A DNA stretch of 64,000 nucleotides from Pomacea canaliculata. Taxonomy: Eukaryota; Mollusca; Gastropoda; Architaenioglossa; Ampullariidae. The position numbers and the translations under genes were made by a program. The notes below the pieces were generated by a model. The model saw only the letters and a program-made list of their open reading frames with translations, did no database searches and had not been told where the DNA came from. Every line of letters starts with the position of its first letter. Position 1 is the stretch's first letter. This document shows, in pieces, positions 31,790 to 49,287 of this stretch. The stretch covers positions 20,369,319 to 20,433,318 of the forward strand of contig NC_037591.1 of assembly GCF_003073045.1 (NCBI RefSeq), written 5' to 3'.

Positions 31790-34700
31790 CTGCTTCAGAG
31801 ATTGCATTTCTTCTGTAAATGGACATGGTTCTTACATCAGCAACTGCTGCCTGTATCTGTGTCACTGTCGCCTGTCATCGTCACGCTCCTATGATCTTGT
31901 GGACGACAAATGCTATCAGAGGAATATATCCGCCATAAATCAGTTCCGCCGTTGATACATTCCTGTCAGCGGCACAGTTTGCCGCTTGAAACGGCGATCA
32001 CTTAATTAGGTCTGCTTTTACAAAGCCTATATACACAGGCTTCCTTGGCGATACCTTTAGCAAATGGAACAGTACCTTTTTTTTCAAAAAAGTCTTTTAA
32101 AGTTAACCTTTACTTGGTCTAAAGTCACAAGCTAAAACTAACCGTTATCCATCACGAATTTGTCTATTTTAAGATTTTACCATTCGAAAAGTTGAATAGA
32201 CCTGGACATGTTGACTTATTTCATCGTATGCCATATATAATACAGACTTATTTTTGAGTAGGTGATATTTAAAAATAATAAAAGATCCCATAGCGTTTGT
32301 AAATTACCTGAGGTTTTATCATACATTTCCGGCTTTCATCTCATCACTTTTAAATAAGCTTGTGACTATTTTTAACAGTATTTTTTTTTATATTTATACC
32401 CCATTGTTCACATACAGATCAAACTCAGCACTCGTACAGTTAGTGAGTACACATTTTTTGATAATTTATTTTTTCCAAGCACCACCATCTTCACGGATCA
32501 CCAATTTCAGAGTGGCAGTAACCAATGTCATTATCAACAAGACAAAAATCACTATTTTCAGCACTATGTAGCCTAGGTTACATATTATGAGTAGACAAAG
32601 TATGACCGCCCATAATTCCAATAATAATAATAATTACTTGTTGATTCCTAGATTAAGGAATTCTTCATGTTTCTTTTCCTCACCAGCCTGGGTCAAGATT
32701 TAAACCCATTGCTACATTTCTCTCCACATTCACACATTACTTTGCATCTTACTCTTTTACATTCTTTGAAAGTGTGCTAAAACTTTACATAACTGTTTAT
32801 CTTAAAATCTGCAAATCTCTGGATGCTGTGGCAGAACACAAACTATTGGAAGCTGAACAATACAAGGCCAATGACAAATAAAAGGGTCTGGGGCAGAGAT
32901 TCAATGCCATTAAAAACAGCAAAAGAGAAATGTGAGCCTAAGTAAACAAGATGAAAGTCTTTAGCAGGGAGCTACATACAATTAATAAACCTCTTTGAAC
33001 TGAAGTTTTCATTCCAGAAGCTTCAAGAAGCATAACCATATTGCACCATTTTTTAAATAACACAAATGAAAAATCTGTCATGAAAGAAGTAAATTACAGA
33101 AACTTTACACAAATTACTAATCAATCATAAACTGTACTGAGAAATGGAGACAAATCTTTTAAACAAATTATAACAATCTGCATGTGGATTGTTAATAAAT
33201 ATACAGTCCAAAAACCAGGTTGACTGCTAAGCTGTTTAAATCTCAATACCACTGTACTGTTTTTAACTATGGTAAATGTTTAACAGTCTCCATATGCTTA
33301 AACATTTTTTATCTCTTATTTACATAGAAAATATTTGATCTTGTCTTCAAACTCTTACATTGTCCTTTTCAAAAAATAAAAAATATCACATCTCTATGAC
33401 AAACTAAAATTAGAAATACAGCCAACCTGAAGTCAATGTTGAGCTTAAAGTAGTGCGGCAGTACTGCAATAACTATTTCACCTCTAATTTTAAGTCATGC
33501 AGTCTACACTGTCTGCCCTTCTACATTTTCAGGACAGTTTCCTGAAGATTCACACATATAAACACACTGGTGATGTAACCACCACCAAAATAGTTTGCTG
33601 CTTTCATTTTAAAGATACACTTTTGATGGTAACATCTGACACATAATGCTTCTATGTTTACCCCTGTAGCTACAGTATACCTTTATACCTTTCTATTACA
33701 CTGCAACTCATCTACTTTTTTCCAGATCAATACATTTCTATTTTTATTATCTTCCATTAAAATTCTGATACTCCAAATAAAAATGGGGCCCAACTAAAAT
33801 ATCCTCAAGACCTTTTAAGCATACCAGGTGTTATATAGCATAGCTTATCACACACATTAGCTGAAAGCCTGTCTAAGCCCAGAGCTGCAGCTATGACCAG
33901 AAATCCAGTTATACAAGAGGTAACAGCACTCTCAGTCATAGGAACACTCGTGCGTGCAGTCACTGACTCACACACACACAGAGAAAATCTCTTAATTATT
34001 TTATTATCAAAGAGTGCATGATGGTCTGCACTGCATAATACACAGATCCTTTATCGTTAGTCAGCAGCATCACAGTATCATAGGATGTAAAGCTGAAAAT
34101 ATGTTTGCTGCTAGTTTCATTCAGCTTGTACTGCTGCTGCAATGGTGGAATATATCACTATAAACAGGAGCACACATACTTCTTTAGTCAAAGCATGTCA
34201 TTTGATTATATATGTCTAAAGTTTAAATCTCTGAACAGATAAAATGTTAACACTGACCGTGTTGATCTTCAAAATGCAAGAAATTAAATATTATTGCTCA
34301 ACATACTTCAATAAGGCATCAACAATAGATTTTAAAAAAAAAATAATCTCTAGCCTCCTCCAACAAAAAAAATATCCATAGATCTACATGTCAAAACAAT
34401 ATCATTATCAACAAAGAGACATTCCCCTCCTTATAAAAAAGTTGTAAGTAATCTAAGCTTCATTTTAGTTTTATACCCAGTGTAGTACATTATAAAAGCA
34501 GCAGTTAAACTAGAAAACAATGAAAATGCTTCAATCTTTCTTTGATCTTTTAAAAAACACTGAATATACAATGCAGCACCATATGCAATAAAAAAAAATC
34601 TTACAGGCTATCCTGAAAGAAGGAAATCCAAACTCCTTAAACTATTGTGCCATCCCTTGAAAAATCTATTTAAAAACTGTCATAGATTATGTAAGTGTTA

Positions 34701-35969
34701 CATTGTATACAACCACTCATTTCATGTTCCCAGTTTAGCTTTACTATGAAAACCCAAGTATAAGCAAGAATGCTGAGTTGTTTGCATAATAATGTGAAGG
34801 AATCTTATGAAGTTTATGAAAAGACAGTGAATTGTAATGTGTTTCTCACCTTTTCCTTTTTCTACAAGTAAAATAATACTTTGCCATGTGACAGATCAGA
34901 ATTAGAAAGTTAAAAATATATTGAATAAATTTAACATCTTGCTCTAATCAGAATGGAAGACTATTCCTTGAGAAAAAGCAGTCTACAGTGTCAAACTGTG
35001 GTATGTATAACATGTACCCAACCCACCAATCCATTGCATTACTGTACACTAGCTGACTTAAGTGCCTCATCTATTCTCCATTTTTCTAAATTTGGTCACT
35101 TTGGACGTAAAATAGGCAGTCAAACAGTAAAACATTAATCAAGAAAAATGACAGCCTTGTGCCCAAAGAACTGGACAAAATGAAGATAACGCTGAAAGAG
35201 GAAGCTTATGGTGACACCCATATAACAAAACAAAAAAATAAAATCTTTAAACTAAAGCTGCAGGCAAATGTTATCATTTCCACTGAAACTTAATATCATT
35301 TTTAGTTTATAAAAGGTAAACAGACACATTTCAAATTCCAAATCCTGCACACAAACAGTTGGGAGGCAAAATGAAGAATAAGGTTAATGTGCACGCACAG
35401 ATTCAAGCATGCATAAACATTCTTGACATATAAATATACTTTTCTCTGTTAAAGAGAACAGTTTAACCAACTACGGAATGTCTTTTCAGATTTGACTGAA
35501 TCTGTCATTATCTCCAACTGCACACGCACAACATTTTCTTTTCTTTTTGTCTCAGATTGCCCTTAAAAGTAAAAAATTAACAAAACTTGCGTTTAGTGTA
35601 TATTTAATAATTCCACATCTTAGTCACATCCATGAATTTGATACCATGCTGTGGTACTAATGCTAATATCAGTAATAAGAGAGTACTTGGAAGTTTAATA
35701 CTGAACATTTGTTTCCTTCTCTCCTATGCACCTACCTATTGCCCTCAAGTAAAAATTGAATGAAATGCAACAGATTTGTGAAAGACGGAGGAGAAAGAAA
35801 GGGAGAGAAAAAGGATGATTGCATATCAAATAAAGAGAGAATATGTGTGTGTGTGAGAGAGAGCAAGCAAGCTCAAAGGGAGATAAATGATAGACATGTA
35901 TGACAAACACAAAGAAGGAAATGAAATAAAAATCTTATATGTAGCAAGCACTTGGAATGTCAGCAATGA
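31790..35969. other. AT-rich region without an intact gene
   Basis: Composition changes to strongly AT-rich here. No intact coding frame is seen, only a decayed zinc-finger fragment at about 33502-33573. Part of the 33-36 kb stretch may be 3-prime untranslated sequence of the minus-strand zinc-finger gene ending at 35970. A GT/GA run lies near 35845-35870. Confidence 0.45.
33502..33573 (+). pseudogene. Decayed C2H2 zinc-finger fragment
   Basis: About 72 bp on the plus strand match, at close to nine bases in ten by eye, the coding sequence of finger two of the zinc-finger gene at 39649-41265 (its bases about 40078-39999). Shared blocks include CTGTCTGCCCTTC and TTTCCTGAAGATTCACA. Relative to that gene the fragment lacks two bases and has in-frame stops, so it cannot code. 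It lies in the opposite orientation to both nearby zinc-finger genes. It is best read as a remnant of a third paralogue or of an inverted segmental copy. Confidence 0.6.
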
Positions 35970-37310
35970 TTACAGATGTGCTATGTGTGTTCGCATATGC
36001 TTCTTCAAAAAATAATATGTAGTGAATGCTTCAGTGCATTCCAAACACTTGTATGGTTTTTCATTAGTATGCATCACAAAATGTCTTTTCAAATAGTAGT
36101 TAGTTGAGAAGGCATAATGACAGGTGGGACATTTGTATGGCCGCTCACCTGTATGAGTTCTCTGATGCTTTTTCAAGTCTGATGACTCTGGAAATGCAGC
36201 ATTGCACTCAGAACATTTAAATGGTTTTTCACCTGTGTGACCCCTCATGTGTATTTTCAATCTTGTCTTTGTGGTAAAGCCACTGCCACATTCTGTACAC
36301 ACAAATGGTTTAACTCCAGTATGGGTCATTATGTGCACAGACAAGTGGTTCTTGGTTATAAATGCAGCAGAGCAATGGGGGCACTTAAATGGCTTTTCCC
36401 CTGTGTGCATCCTGTTATGAACCTTTAAATTAAATTTAGTTGAATAACTTGCATTGCACTCCTTACATGGGTATGGTTTTTCTCCAGTGTGAACTCTCAT
36501 GTGTGTCTTAAGATTGTGCTTTGTGACAAACAAGGAGTCACACTCCTCACATCTGTACCGTTTTTTAGGGTTCTCTAATTTCTGTTGAGTACTTTTAGAT
36601 ACAGCTGCTGTATGTTCTTCTTTCAGAAATGATTCCAAACTAGCACTTCCTATTATATCATCTTTGTCTAGCTCATCACCATCATAAAAAGAGCATGGTG
36701 ATGACAGACCTGTTTCCCTCTTCTGCTGGCTTGACTTTAAGTTCTGTCTGGTCTGCTGAATGTCGTCCATGCTGTCCCCACATGTGAAAGAAGAAGAAAA
36801 TGAATGTGCAGACCCCTCGGCATCTCCAGAAGAAACCTTATCTGATGTGGTATCTTGGCTGTATTCTGTGATAAATGACTCCTCATCACATAACAGGTCT
36901 GTATCCAAAACACAATCATAGTCAGCGCTAACAGGAACACTTCTCCTTATTGGTTTTAAGCCAGCTTTCCTTGACTTACTGCATTTTCCTGACAACTGAT
37001 TGATCTCTGAACAATCAGGTTCACGACTTTTACAAATGATTTTTATGCTTCGCAGTTTTTCACTATCTGAACTTGAAATTTCACATGCTTTCTTACAGTC
37101 TATTCCTGACAGGGAATCATCTGGAGGCAGCAAAATTTCCTCATTTATGGATACACATAATGCATCTTGTCTTTGCACATTCTTATAACTTGCATAATTG
37201 GTTGGAAGTCGAACCTCAGCAGGTTGTCGACGAAGTGGTACATGTTTACATGGGCGCAAAGTTTTCACCAAAGGTTTAATCTCAATAGAAAGGTTTTCCA
37301 CCTCCTCCAT
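35970..37310 (-). CDS. C2H2 zinc-finger protein with seven fingers
   Basis: 446 residues from ATG 37310. Residues 1-250 are acidic and Ser-rich with no recognisable BTB, KRAB, SCAN or ZAD domain. About 251-446 hold seven canonical C2H2 fingers (C-x2-C-x12-H-x3-H) joined mostly by TGEKP linkers, ending THIAHL. Such arrays bind DNA in the nucleus, so a transcription regulator is inferred; the target is unknown. The coding part is one exon. It probably begins at 37391, behind a strong acceptor (TTCACTTTTGCAG). That leader contains a short upstream frame (six codons) and an in-frame stop before ATG 37310, which supports this start. The upstream promoter is probably near 38.3-38.7 kb. A second zinc-finger gene lies 2.3 kb upstream on the same strand; the two finger sets are not close copies of each other. 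Confidence 0.88.
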   Translation of the reverse strand: MEEVENLSIEIKPLVKTLRPCKHVPLRRQPAEVRLPTNYASYKNVQRQDALCVSINEEILLPPDDSLSGIDCKKACEISSSDSEKLRSIKIICKSREPDCSEINQLSGKCSKSRKAGLKPIRRSVPVSADYDCVLDTDLLCDEESFITEYSQDTTSDKVSSGDAEGSAHSFSSSFTCGDSMDDIQQTRQNLKSSQQKRETGLSSPCSFYDGDELDKDDIIGSASLESFLKEEHTAAVSKSTQQKLENPKKRYRCEECDSLFVTKHNLKTHMRVHTGEKPYPCKECNASYSTKFNLKVHNRMHTGEKPFKCPHCSAAFITKNHLSVHIMTHTGVKPFVCTECGSGFTTKTRLKIHMRGHTGEKPFKCSECNAAFPESSDLKKHQRTHTGERPYKCPTCHYAFSTNYYLKRHFVMHTNEKPYKCLECTEAFTTYYFLKKHMRTHIAHL

Positions 37311-38329
37311 CAGAACTTGTTTAATGCGCTTATGGTTTCCCTTGTTCTGTGGTTACAACCCTCAGTCCTTAAGATGTTACAGGAACCATTCCTGCAAAAG
37401 TGAATAGCTTTTCAATTCCTTAATAAGCAATCTTATGTAACTTATAGTGTAAGAAAAATATGTGGTAAGTAAAAGAAATAACAGAAATTCTTCAAACATT
37501 TTGTGCAAATAAAACATAAAATTCTATTAAAGAGGCTTATTGTTTTTGTGTTTTTTTTTGGTTGCTTTTTTTTGTTTTTTTGTTTTTTTTCAAAGTCTAA
37601 CTTTACCCAAGTTGTCATTGGAGATATTTATTAGGCAGTGCAGAGCAGTAGAAACTATGCATTTCACTTACTTTGTGAAAATCTGAATAAGTGGAAACAA
37701 TTGTTGTTTGTATAATCGTCCCATAGGCAGTAAATGTATTCCTTGTAATAAAGTTCATACACAATTCGTTGTGTGATATGGTTAGTATCTACTTTTACTG
37801 ATATATCATAAAACATTAAATATCTAGAGGTCATTACATACAAAGATCTAACTAGTAATAAAAGTTGTGATTTTTTTATTAAACAGAAGAAATGACAACT
37901 TAAATACTTGGAGACATTCAAATGTAGTCTGCTCTGCTCGTGTACTTTGTAGTTGTTATGACACCTAGCAGCTGTAAATAATCCTAAATTCACGAAGAAA
38001 CGGCAGGCAACTAAAATCTGTCGCTTTCTTACCACTTTCACATAGACGAGTATAATGGTACAAATCAACCACGCGAAACGATGACAATTGCACAAGCAAG
38101 CTTTAATTGAATGATACCTCTGATCAAATTAATTTATGACGCCATGAACATGAAGACAGCAACAGCTAAGCTATTAGTTTCATACTCCCTGAAACAATCA
38201 AGTTCAAAGGAGATTTACGGTACAACGCACTACTAATATTTGAAACTTTATCTGGGCTAATTTACATTTGTAGTTCGAGCTCAATTATGTTCGAAAATAA
38301 ATATTATCAATCTCTTTGAATGATGCGTT

Positions 38330-38660
38330 TCGGGTCAAAGCAGCCCGCTGCATGATGCTGACCCCTGTCACAATCCCATTGGCTAATTTTAACGAGGGCG
38401 TGACCCAACGGGCTCTGTCGTCTGCTATGTTCGGTGGCATTCGACATGCGATTGTCATTAGTGAATTTTATTTTGTATCTCGTCTAGAGCCGTAAAGTAA
38501 TTCGCCTTGCACTTTAAAAAAAAATTGTTAGTGGTGTTAAGAACGCCAGGAAAAAATTCCCAGCCCAATGCTTACAGCTTGTCTAGCTCGCAGAGGCGTG
38601 GTCTACTCTTTGTCTATGGAAGGCAAACCAAACAGCACCAATGGGCCCTTTGAAGTTTGT
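38330..38660. promoter_or_regulatory. Candidate bidirectional promoter region
   Basis: A GC-richer island in AT-rich surroundings, with a CCAAT box read on minus (ATTGG at 38378-38382), a second CCAAT on plus near 38640, and several CG dinucleotides. It lies about 1 kb upstream of the minus-strand zinc-finger leader exon and 250 bp upstream of a candidate plus-strand exon. Confidence 0.3.
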
Positions 38661-38905
38661 TGATTTTATGGCACACTTGTTTGTGTGGGATGGCGCGAAC
38701 GGTGTTGTTTAGCTCTCACAATCTTAATAATCCAATCATAAATCTGTATCCTCATGGACGTGTATATAGCTTATATATATTTATATACCAGCCTTTTAAC
38801 TTTGTGACTAGTAGGATGTAGGGACTTTGTTCAGCCATTTTCCAAAAACTATCAGTAAGACTACTACTAAGCCAAACTGAAACTAAGTTACAGTTTTTTT
38901 AACAG

Positions 38906-39028
38906 AGGTGGTTTATCTTGGGATAGTCTTCTTTTAATTATAATGGAAACTACTGGCAATTTGCATCAGCATACAGTGACCAAAAAGCTGCATGAGAACT
39001 ATGAGTTTATATTAAAATGCAGGACCAA
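38906..39028 (+). CDS. Candidate first coding exon of an unidentified plus-strand gene
   Basis: A strong acceptor (poly-T then AACAG) at 38905 is followed by ATG 38943 and a frame of 28 codons plus two bases. The frame ends at a consensus donor (AA|GTGAGT) at 39029. The peptide starts METTGNLHQHTVTKKLHENY and matches no family I recognise. No matching next exon was found in the window, so the gene would have a long intron running over the second zinc-finger gene, or the exon is spurious. Confidence 0.3.
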
Positions 39029-39648
39029 GTGAGTTAAGGGAAGTGCTATCAATTTTTAATTTACTAAAAAAATAGTATACCTTTTCATTTTTAGCCTTGG
39101 TTACTATTATAAAGTTTTTCCTTAAATTACAAAAATACTGTAATTCTCTTGTAAACTTCATTGTTAACACATATTTTGCACATTTACATTAATCAGTTTT
39201 TGTTCTTCTGAAATAATGTGAGTATGTTTAAAATGTGTATGCGTGCGTGTGTGTATGCATGTTATCAGTCATCCAAGAGACTGAGAATGATAAATAAAAC
39301 CATTCTGTTACACTCATTCAATATTATTAAATATTAAAAGATATAGCAAGTCTAAGAAACATTTGAGTAAATTTATTGTAAACTGTTTCCATAAAAATTG
39401 AAAATTTAACCTTCGAAGAATCATAAGTTAAATCAGGCTGTGTATGGAATGACAATGATGAACCAAAATCAACTAATGGTGATTAAAACTGTTACCGCTT
39501 GTCAACATTGCATAAACAATACTAAGTACATTTATATTGATCTATTCAGAATTTTCCTTAGTTTTAAAATGCATGCACCTTCACTTGCTCATTTATATGT
39601 AGTTTGCAGAAATCAGCTGTGTTTAAAAAAAATACTGCATAAAAATGC

Positions 39649-41265
39649 TTACAGTTTTTCGCCTGTATGTTTGCGTTTATGCACCTTCAAATAAGAACCC
39701 CTTGCATAAGATGCACCACATTCCTCACAAACATATGGACGTACACCTGTGTGCTTTGTCATATGTGTTTTGAGATAAGATGTTCTCGCAAATGCTGCTC
39801 CACACTCTTTACAAACAAATTTTTTAACTCCTGTGTGTTTCCACATATGATTTTTTAAGTAACTGAGACGTGCATAGGTGGCACCACATTCCTTGCAAGA
39901 AAAGCATTTTACCCCTGTGTGCTTCCACATGTGGACTTTAAGATAAGAAGGTCGATGAAAGGCCTTTCCACAGTCTTTGCAGACAAATGGTCGTTCACCA
40001 GTGTGTTTATACATGTGAATCTTCAGGAAACTTTCTCGTGAAAATGTTGAAGGGCAGACGGTGCAGAAATATGGTTTCTCCTTGACATGAGCTTGCATAT
40101 GTTGAAGAAAAGCTTTGACATTTGTAAGGCCAAATTCTTTCTGGCAAATACCACAGGCAAATGGTTTAGGCAGAGTTAAGGTCTGGGAACTGCTGGTGCC
40201 AATTTCTTCAGATGTATTAAGAACAGATGAACTTGATATCAAGTGCTGCAGAGCAAACAAAATGCACTGTTTCAAATCTACTATCAAATGAAATGTATTT
40301 CTCACAACAAAAGTACAAAGTACAGTGAAATTGTCATTTTACGCTGAGCCAACAACTAAGGCTATATTACGGCAAGGCAGCCATCGCTGTAAACAGATGC
40401 CACATGCAGTGTGCCCAAGATCAGAGCTGAACCCTGGACAGCCAACCTTCACTGTATTGGTGACAGGTGCTAAAAGTTGCATCAACCAAAGGTAAAAGAA
40501 ATGCCAAGCTTAATGTATCACTTGATTTTAAAATATTTTTAAAAATCCATGTCTCAGGAAAGTTATTTCATGCTAATCGATTAATCTACCAATAGACTCA
40601 ATGACTACTAGACGTGCAGTCTAAATGTTTTTAGGTCATAAAGGTTACAACAGAGGTTTCAATTTTCTAGCTCAGAGATTTAATGATACTAAACTTAATA
40701 ATTATAAATAATGACCCACTAGTTTATATTACTTTTGCACCATAAAGTTAATGAGTAAATGCCTAAATTGCATACATTCTGGGTGGGACAGGCTCTCTAA
40801 GGTTAAGTTTAAAAAATGCAGTGGATGCACCAGATCAAACTGTGTAAGTTATCAACCTTTCATTATTTTTAATGTTAATTCACACATGCTTTATTAGGCC
40901 AAAAATAAAAATATATGCACAAATAATAAAATCAGAGCTATATTCACCAAACTTCATGAGCATATCAAGATGTAGATCCACTCAAAACCCGTCTACTTAG
41001 CTAACAGGCATTAGTAAATTTAATGGGCAGATTATAAGTTGCTATATATCACCATGCATGAAAAGTTTTTAACAAATTATATCTTTTTGTTTCAGATATA
41101 ATGAAAATCCCAATCAAATAACTTGCTGATAATAAATTGTTACTTTCTTACTTCATCTAAGAATCCTGGATTCTGCCACTTTCCATCATGCTGAGAATTA
41201 GGACTAATGGTTTGCAGTTTATTTTCACCTTTGCATTTTTTATTACCGTAATCTTCGCCTTCCAT
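39649..41265 (-). CDS. C2H2 zinc-finger protein with six fingers
   Basis: Two coding exons, 41265-41152 and 40245-39649, joined in phase 0 by a GT-AG intron, give 236 residues. The first exon starts MEGEDYGNKKCKGENKLQ behind an acceptor (CTGCACAG), so an untranslated exon lies further upstream. The second exon holds six C2H2 fingers. Fingers three to six are very alike (YLKxHMxKHTGV), and the protein stops right after the last one. Finger one has 14 rather than 12 residues between the second Cys and first His, so it may not fold normally. A nuclear DNA-binding role is inferred; the target is unknown. The frame continues upstream of 40245 for 20 codons, but that part reads as intron ending in CTCTGCAG. 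Confidence 0.85.
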
Positions 41266-41266
41266 T

Positions 41267-44055
41267 CTGTGCAGAAAGAGCGCATAGCTTCATGAAAATA
41301 AACAAAATAAGAAATTTGAATTCTGGGTTACATTTAATTATGCAGTTTTCATTTTTCTCATAAAAACGGTACAGTCCGATCCTTGTCTGTAATTTTCTTG
41401 TACCTGATGAATGATGCTGTCACCATCTAAGCTTTTCTGGTAACAGTCCTAAACATTACCCGAATTTTAACTCTTAAATTCCTCCTGATAATAGTGGTAG
41501 AATCTGTTCCTCCAACAGTTTCAGAAGGGTTTATATATCCTTTCTTGCTTATCTCTTTACAATTTAACGTTAATAAACCACCGACTAAATGCTGACGTCT
41601 CTACGTAAAACCTGAGATCTGTCGACAGAATTACAAAACCAAAAACATAAAAAAAAATCTTTTTCTGGAAAAGTTTGTGGACCTCTCTCTCTCCTCTGTG
41701 TGCCTGTGTTATTATTAAGTAGATCGTAAGTGAAACGACTGTATTAGCGAAATCGAAAACTATAATTATAACAACACTGTTTTGAAAATTAACGCAAAAA
41801 GATATACTTTATTACTTTAGAAAAATCGTCTTTTTAGCGATAGCAGTGGCTAACAATTTTAAGCTACCTTCTTGCACGTTATAATTAAACCTCTTAATAA
41901 TCTGTCTTAAGTTGTAGGTTCTGCACAAAGTAGTATGTAACACAGCGAGTCTGTGGCTTCTCGTCGTTGTTGTGATCGTAGTTGTCTGCTGCTGTCACGA
42001 CTTCCGTAAAGGGGAATCACTCCAACATACAATCTAATTCGAGATTACACCTAGATGTGAAAAAATGGTTTGTTTCAAAAATACATTTAATCATTTCACT
42101 ACCATACATTTAAAACTAAAAATTAAATTGAACGTTTCTACCGCTTTTATCTTCTTCGCTTTAAATCACCCGATTTAGTGCGCGCTTTACTCGCCATGAG
42201 ATAGCCTCAGTTGCGACATGTCGAGAAGCTCTAAGTTTCAGTGATGGCGATACGTATTGAAGACTTGCCAATAAGTTATTTTTGCAATACTGTTTTTATC
42301 TTTCTTTCATTGTTAGCTCTATATAGAATTTATTAATTACCCTTTATTAATTACGTGCTGAAGAAATATTTAGAAAATAATTAAGATCGAGATCGTGAAC
42401 ACAGCAATGCTTAAAATCCACGCGCAAAGTAACTATTTTCCCCTCTGTTTGACCCCGAAGTGTAAGGTGTAAGCGTGGCGTCTCACACACGTTTTAGTAC
42501 GATGGTTGAGTGCAAGTGGTCGAGCAGTTCGAGTGCTGAGGTGCCATGTGCGTTACTGAAGTAGTTTTTCTCGCTTTGGTTCACCCCCCAAAAACAAACA
42601 ATACACGTGCCTTGACGGGATTCGCTGCGTGAGCCAGCAGAAACACTTTTATTGACGTCAGTCCAGTCTGTAATGTCGACTGATCAGTTGTGAGTTTGTG
42701 ATCTCCAAGCTTTTGTACGTGTTATCAATGGACACAGGTCAACGATTTTAACTTCTGAGCGCTATGAAGAAACCGACTAGGAGTGTGCCATGCATATTTT
42801 ACACTTGTAAATTGCGCACTCGACGTGAATACCAGAACACTTTATTGAACGCTATAGCTTTGAAGATGGTGATACAATTAAGCTCCTATATATGGACAAC
42901 AGATATCCATAAACCCTGAAGTCGAAGTAACGAGAAGCTTAAATCTTTGTACGTTTACACTCAGTCAAAAGTCATGTTATAGTCTTTACATTTCTGAAAG
43001 GAGCGAGCAAAAAAACTCCTTTTTATATACCTAATAATAATGTATAGAAAATTCAACACACAATGGACCTAAGTATTCTAGTACCAACTAGAAATACCAG
43101 TACACACTCACGTATATTTTCCAAAATTTTAATGTCAACAGACCTTTCGAACTCACCTACAGACACTGACACAATAAAAGAGCAAGCTGAAAATAATCGT
43201 GTATGCCGCGATAATGATATACGGAAGATTGCCTTAAAACAAAAGTGATAAGCATTTGCATACCAACTGCGTTTTTGGTTCTGCGAAGTGACAAACAGTA
43301 AATGTTAACATTCTTTTTTTTCGTGTGTATATAAACGTGTATGTGTCATTGCGAGACCTTTACATTAGAATAGTAAAAACTGTTATGAATCTAAAACACA
43401 ACTTATTCTTTTGCAGTTTATTTTTGATATTTGAAGCTCGGATTACGTCTTTGAAACCTGAAAATGTTGAAACTATCCGAACACGAACACTCAAAGAAAA
43501 TATACAATGCAACTTTTCCCGTTTTGCATATAAGGATTAAATAAACTGCTGGCATGTAGCTGGTCTTGGTAATAATGTCTTGCCAGCAGAGCTCTTTAAG
43601 TTGTTTATGTTATCTTGTTATCCTTCTTTTGTCGCATTAGATGGCAAGAAACTGATCCAGTGGTCGTCACAACCTCTTTCATTCGTTGAACCATGTAAAA
43701 AATGTCATACACACTTTCCACCATTCAGTCGGAACACTAAAGCTGTAATACAAATGTTTAAGACTGCAGATACTCTTTTGGTAATCAGTGAGACGAACGT
43801 TGAAAAGGTTTGTTGTTGCATCAGCGATGGCTAGAAATACCTGGGGCGTTGTTTTTCTCATGTTGACAACCGCTATGCTTTCACAGCTTCGTAAAAGCAA
43901 TACCTGGAGAGAGTTTCATGCAAACGATTACTCACTAGCCTGTTTCGAGCACACAAACAGTTCATGTGAAGTCTAACAGCTCAACATAAGCTAACCACGA
44001 GATCACAGTTCAAATAAGTAATTTAAAAGCCCTTCTTAACCAGGTAACAAGAAAA
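41267..44055. other. Region between the second zinc-finger gene and spermine synthase
   Basis: It probably includes the promoter and untranslated exon of the zinc-finger gene (GC-richer around 42.0-42.7 kb) and the 3-prime untranslated part of spermine synthase. TTTATT at 43417-43422 reads AATAAA on minus. Several plus-strand frames between 42.76 and 43.98 kb have no recognisable domain. Confidence 0.4.
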
Positions 44056-49287
<5,232 letters not shown>

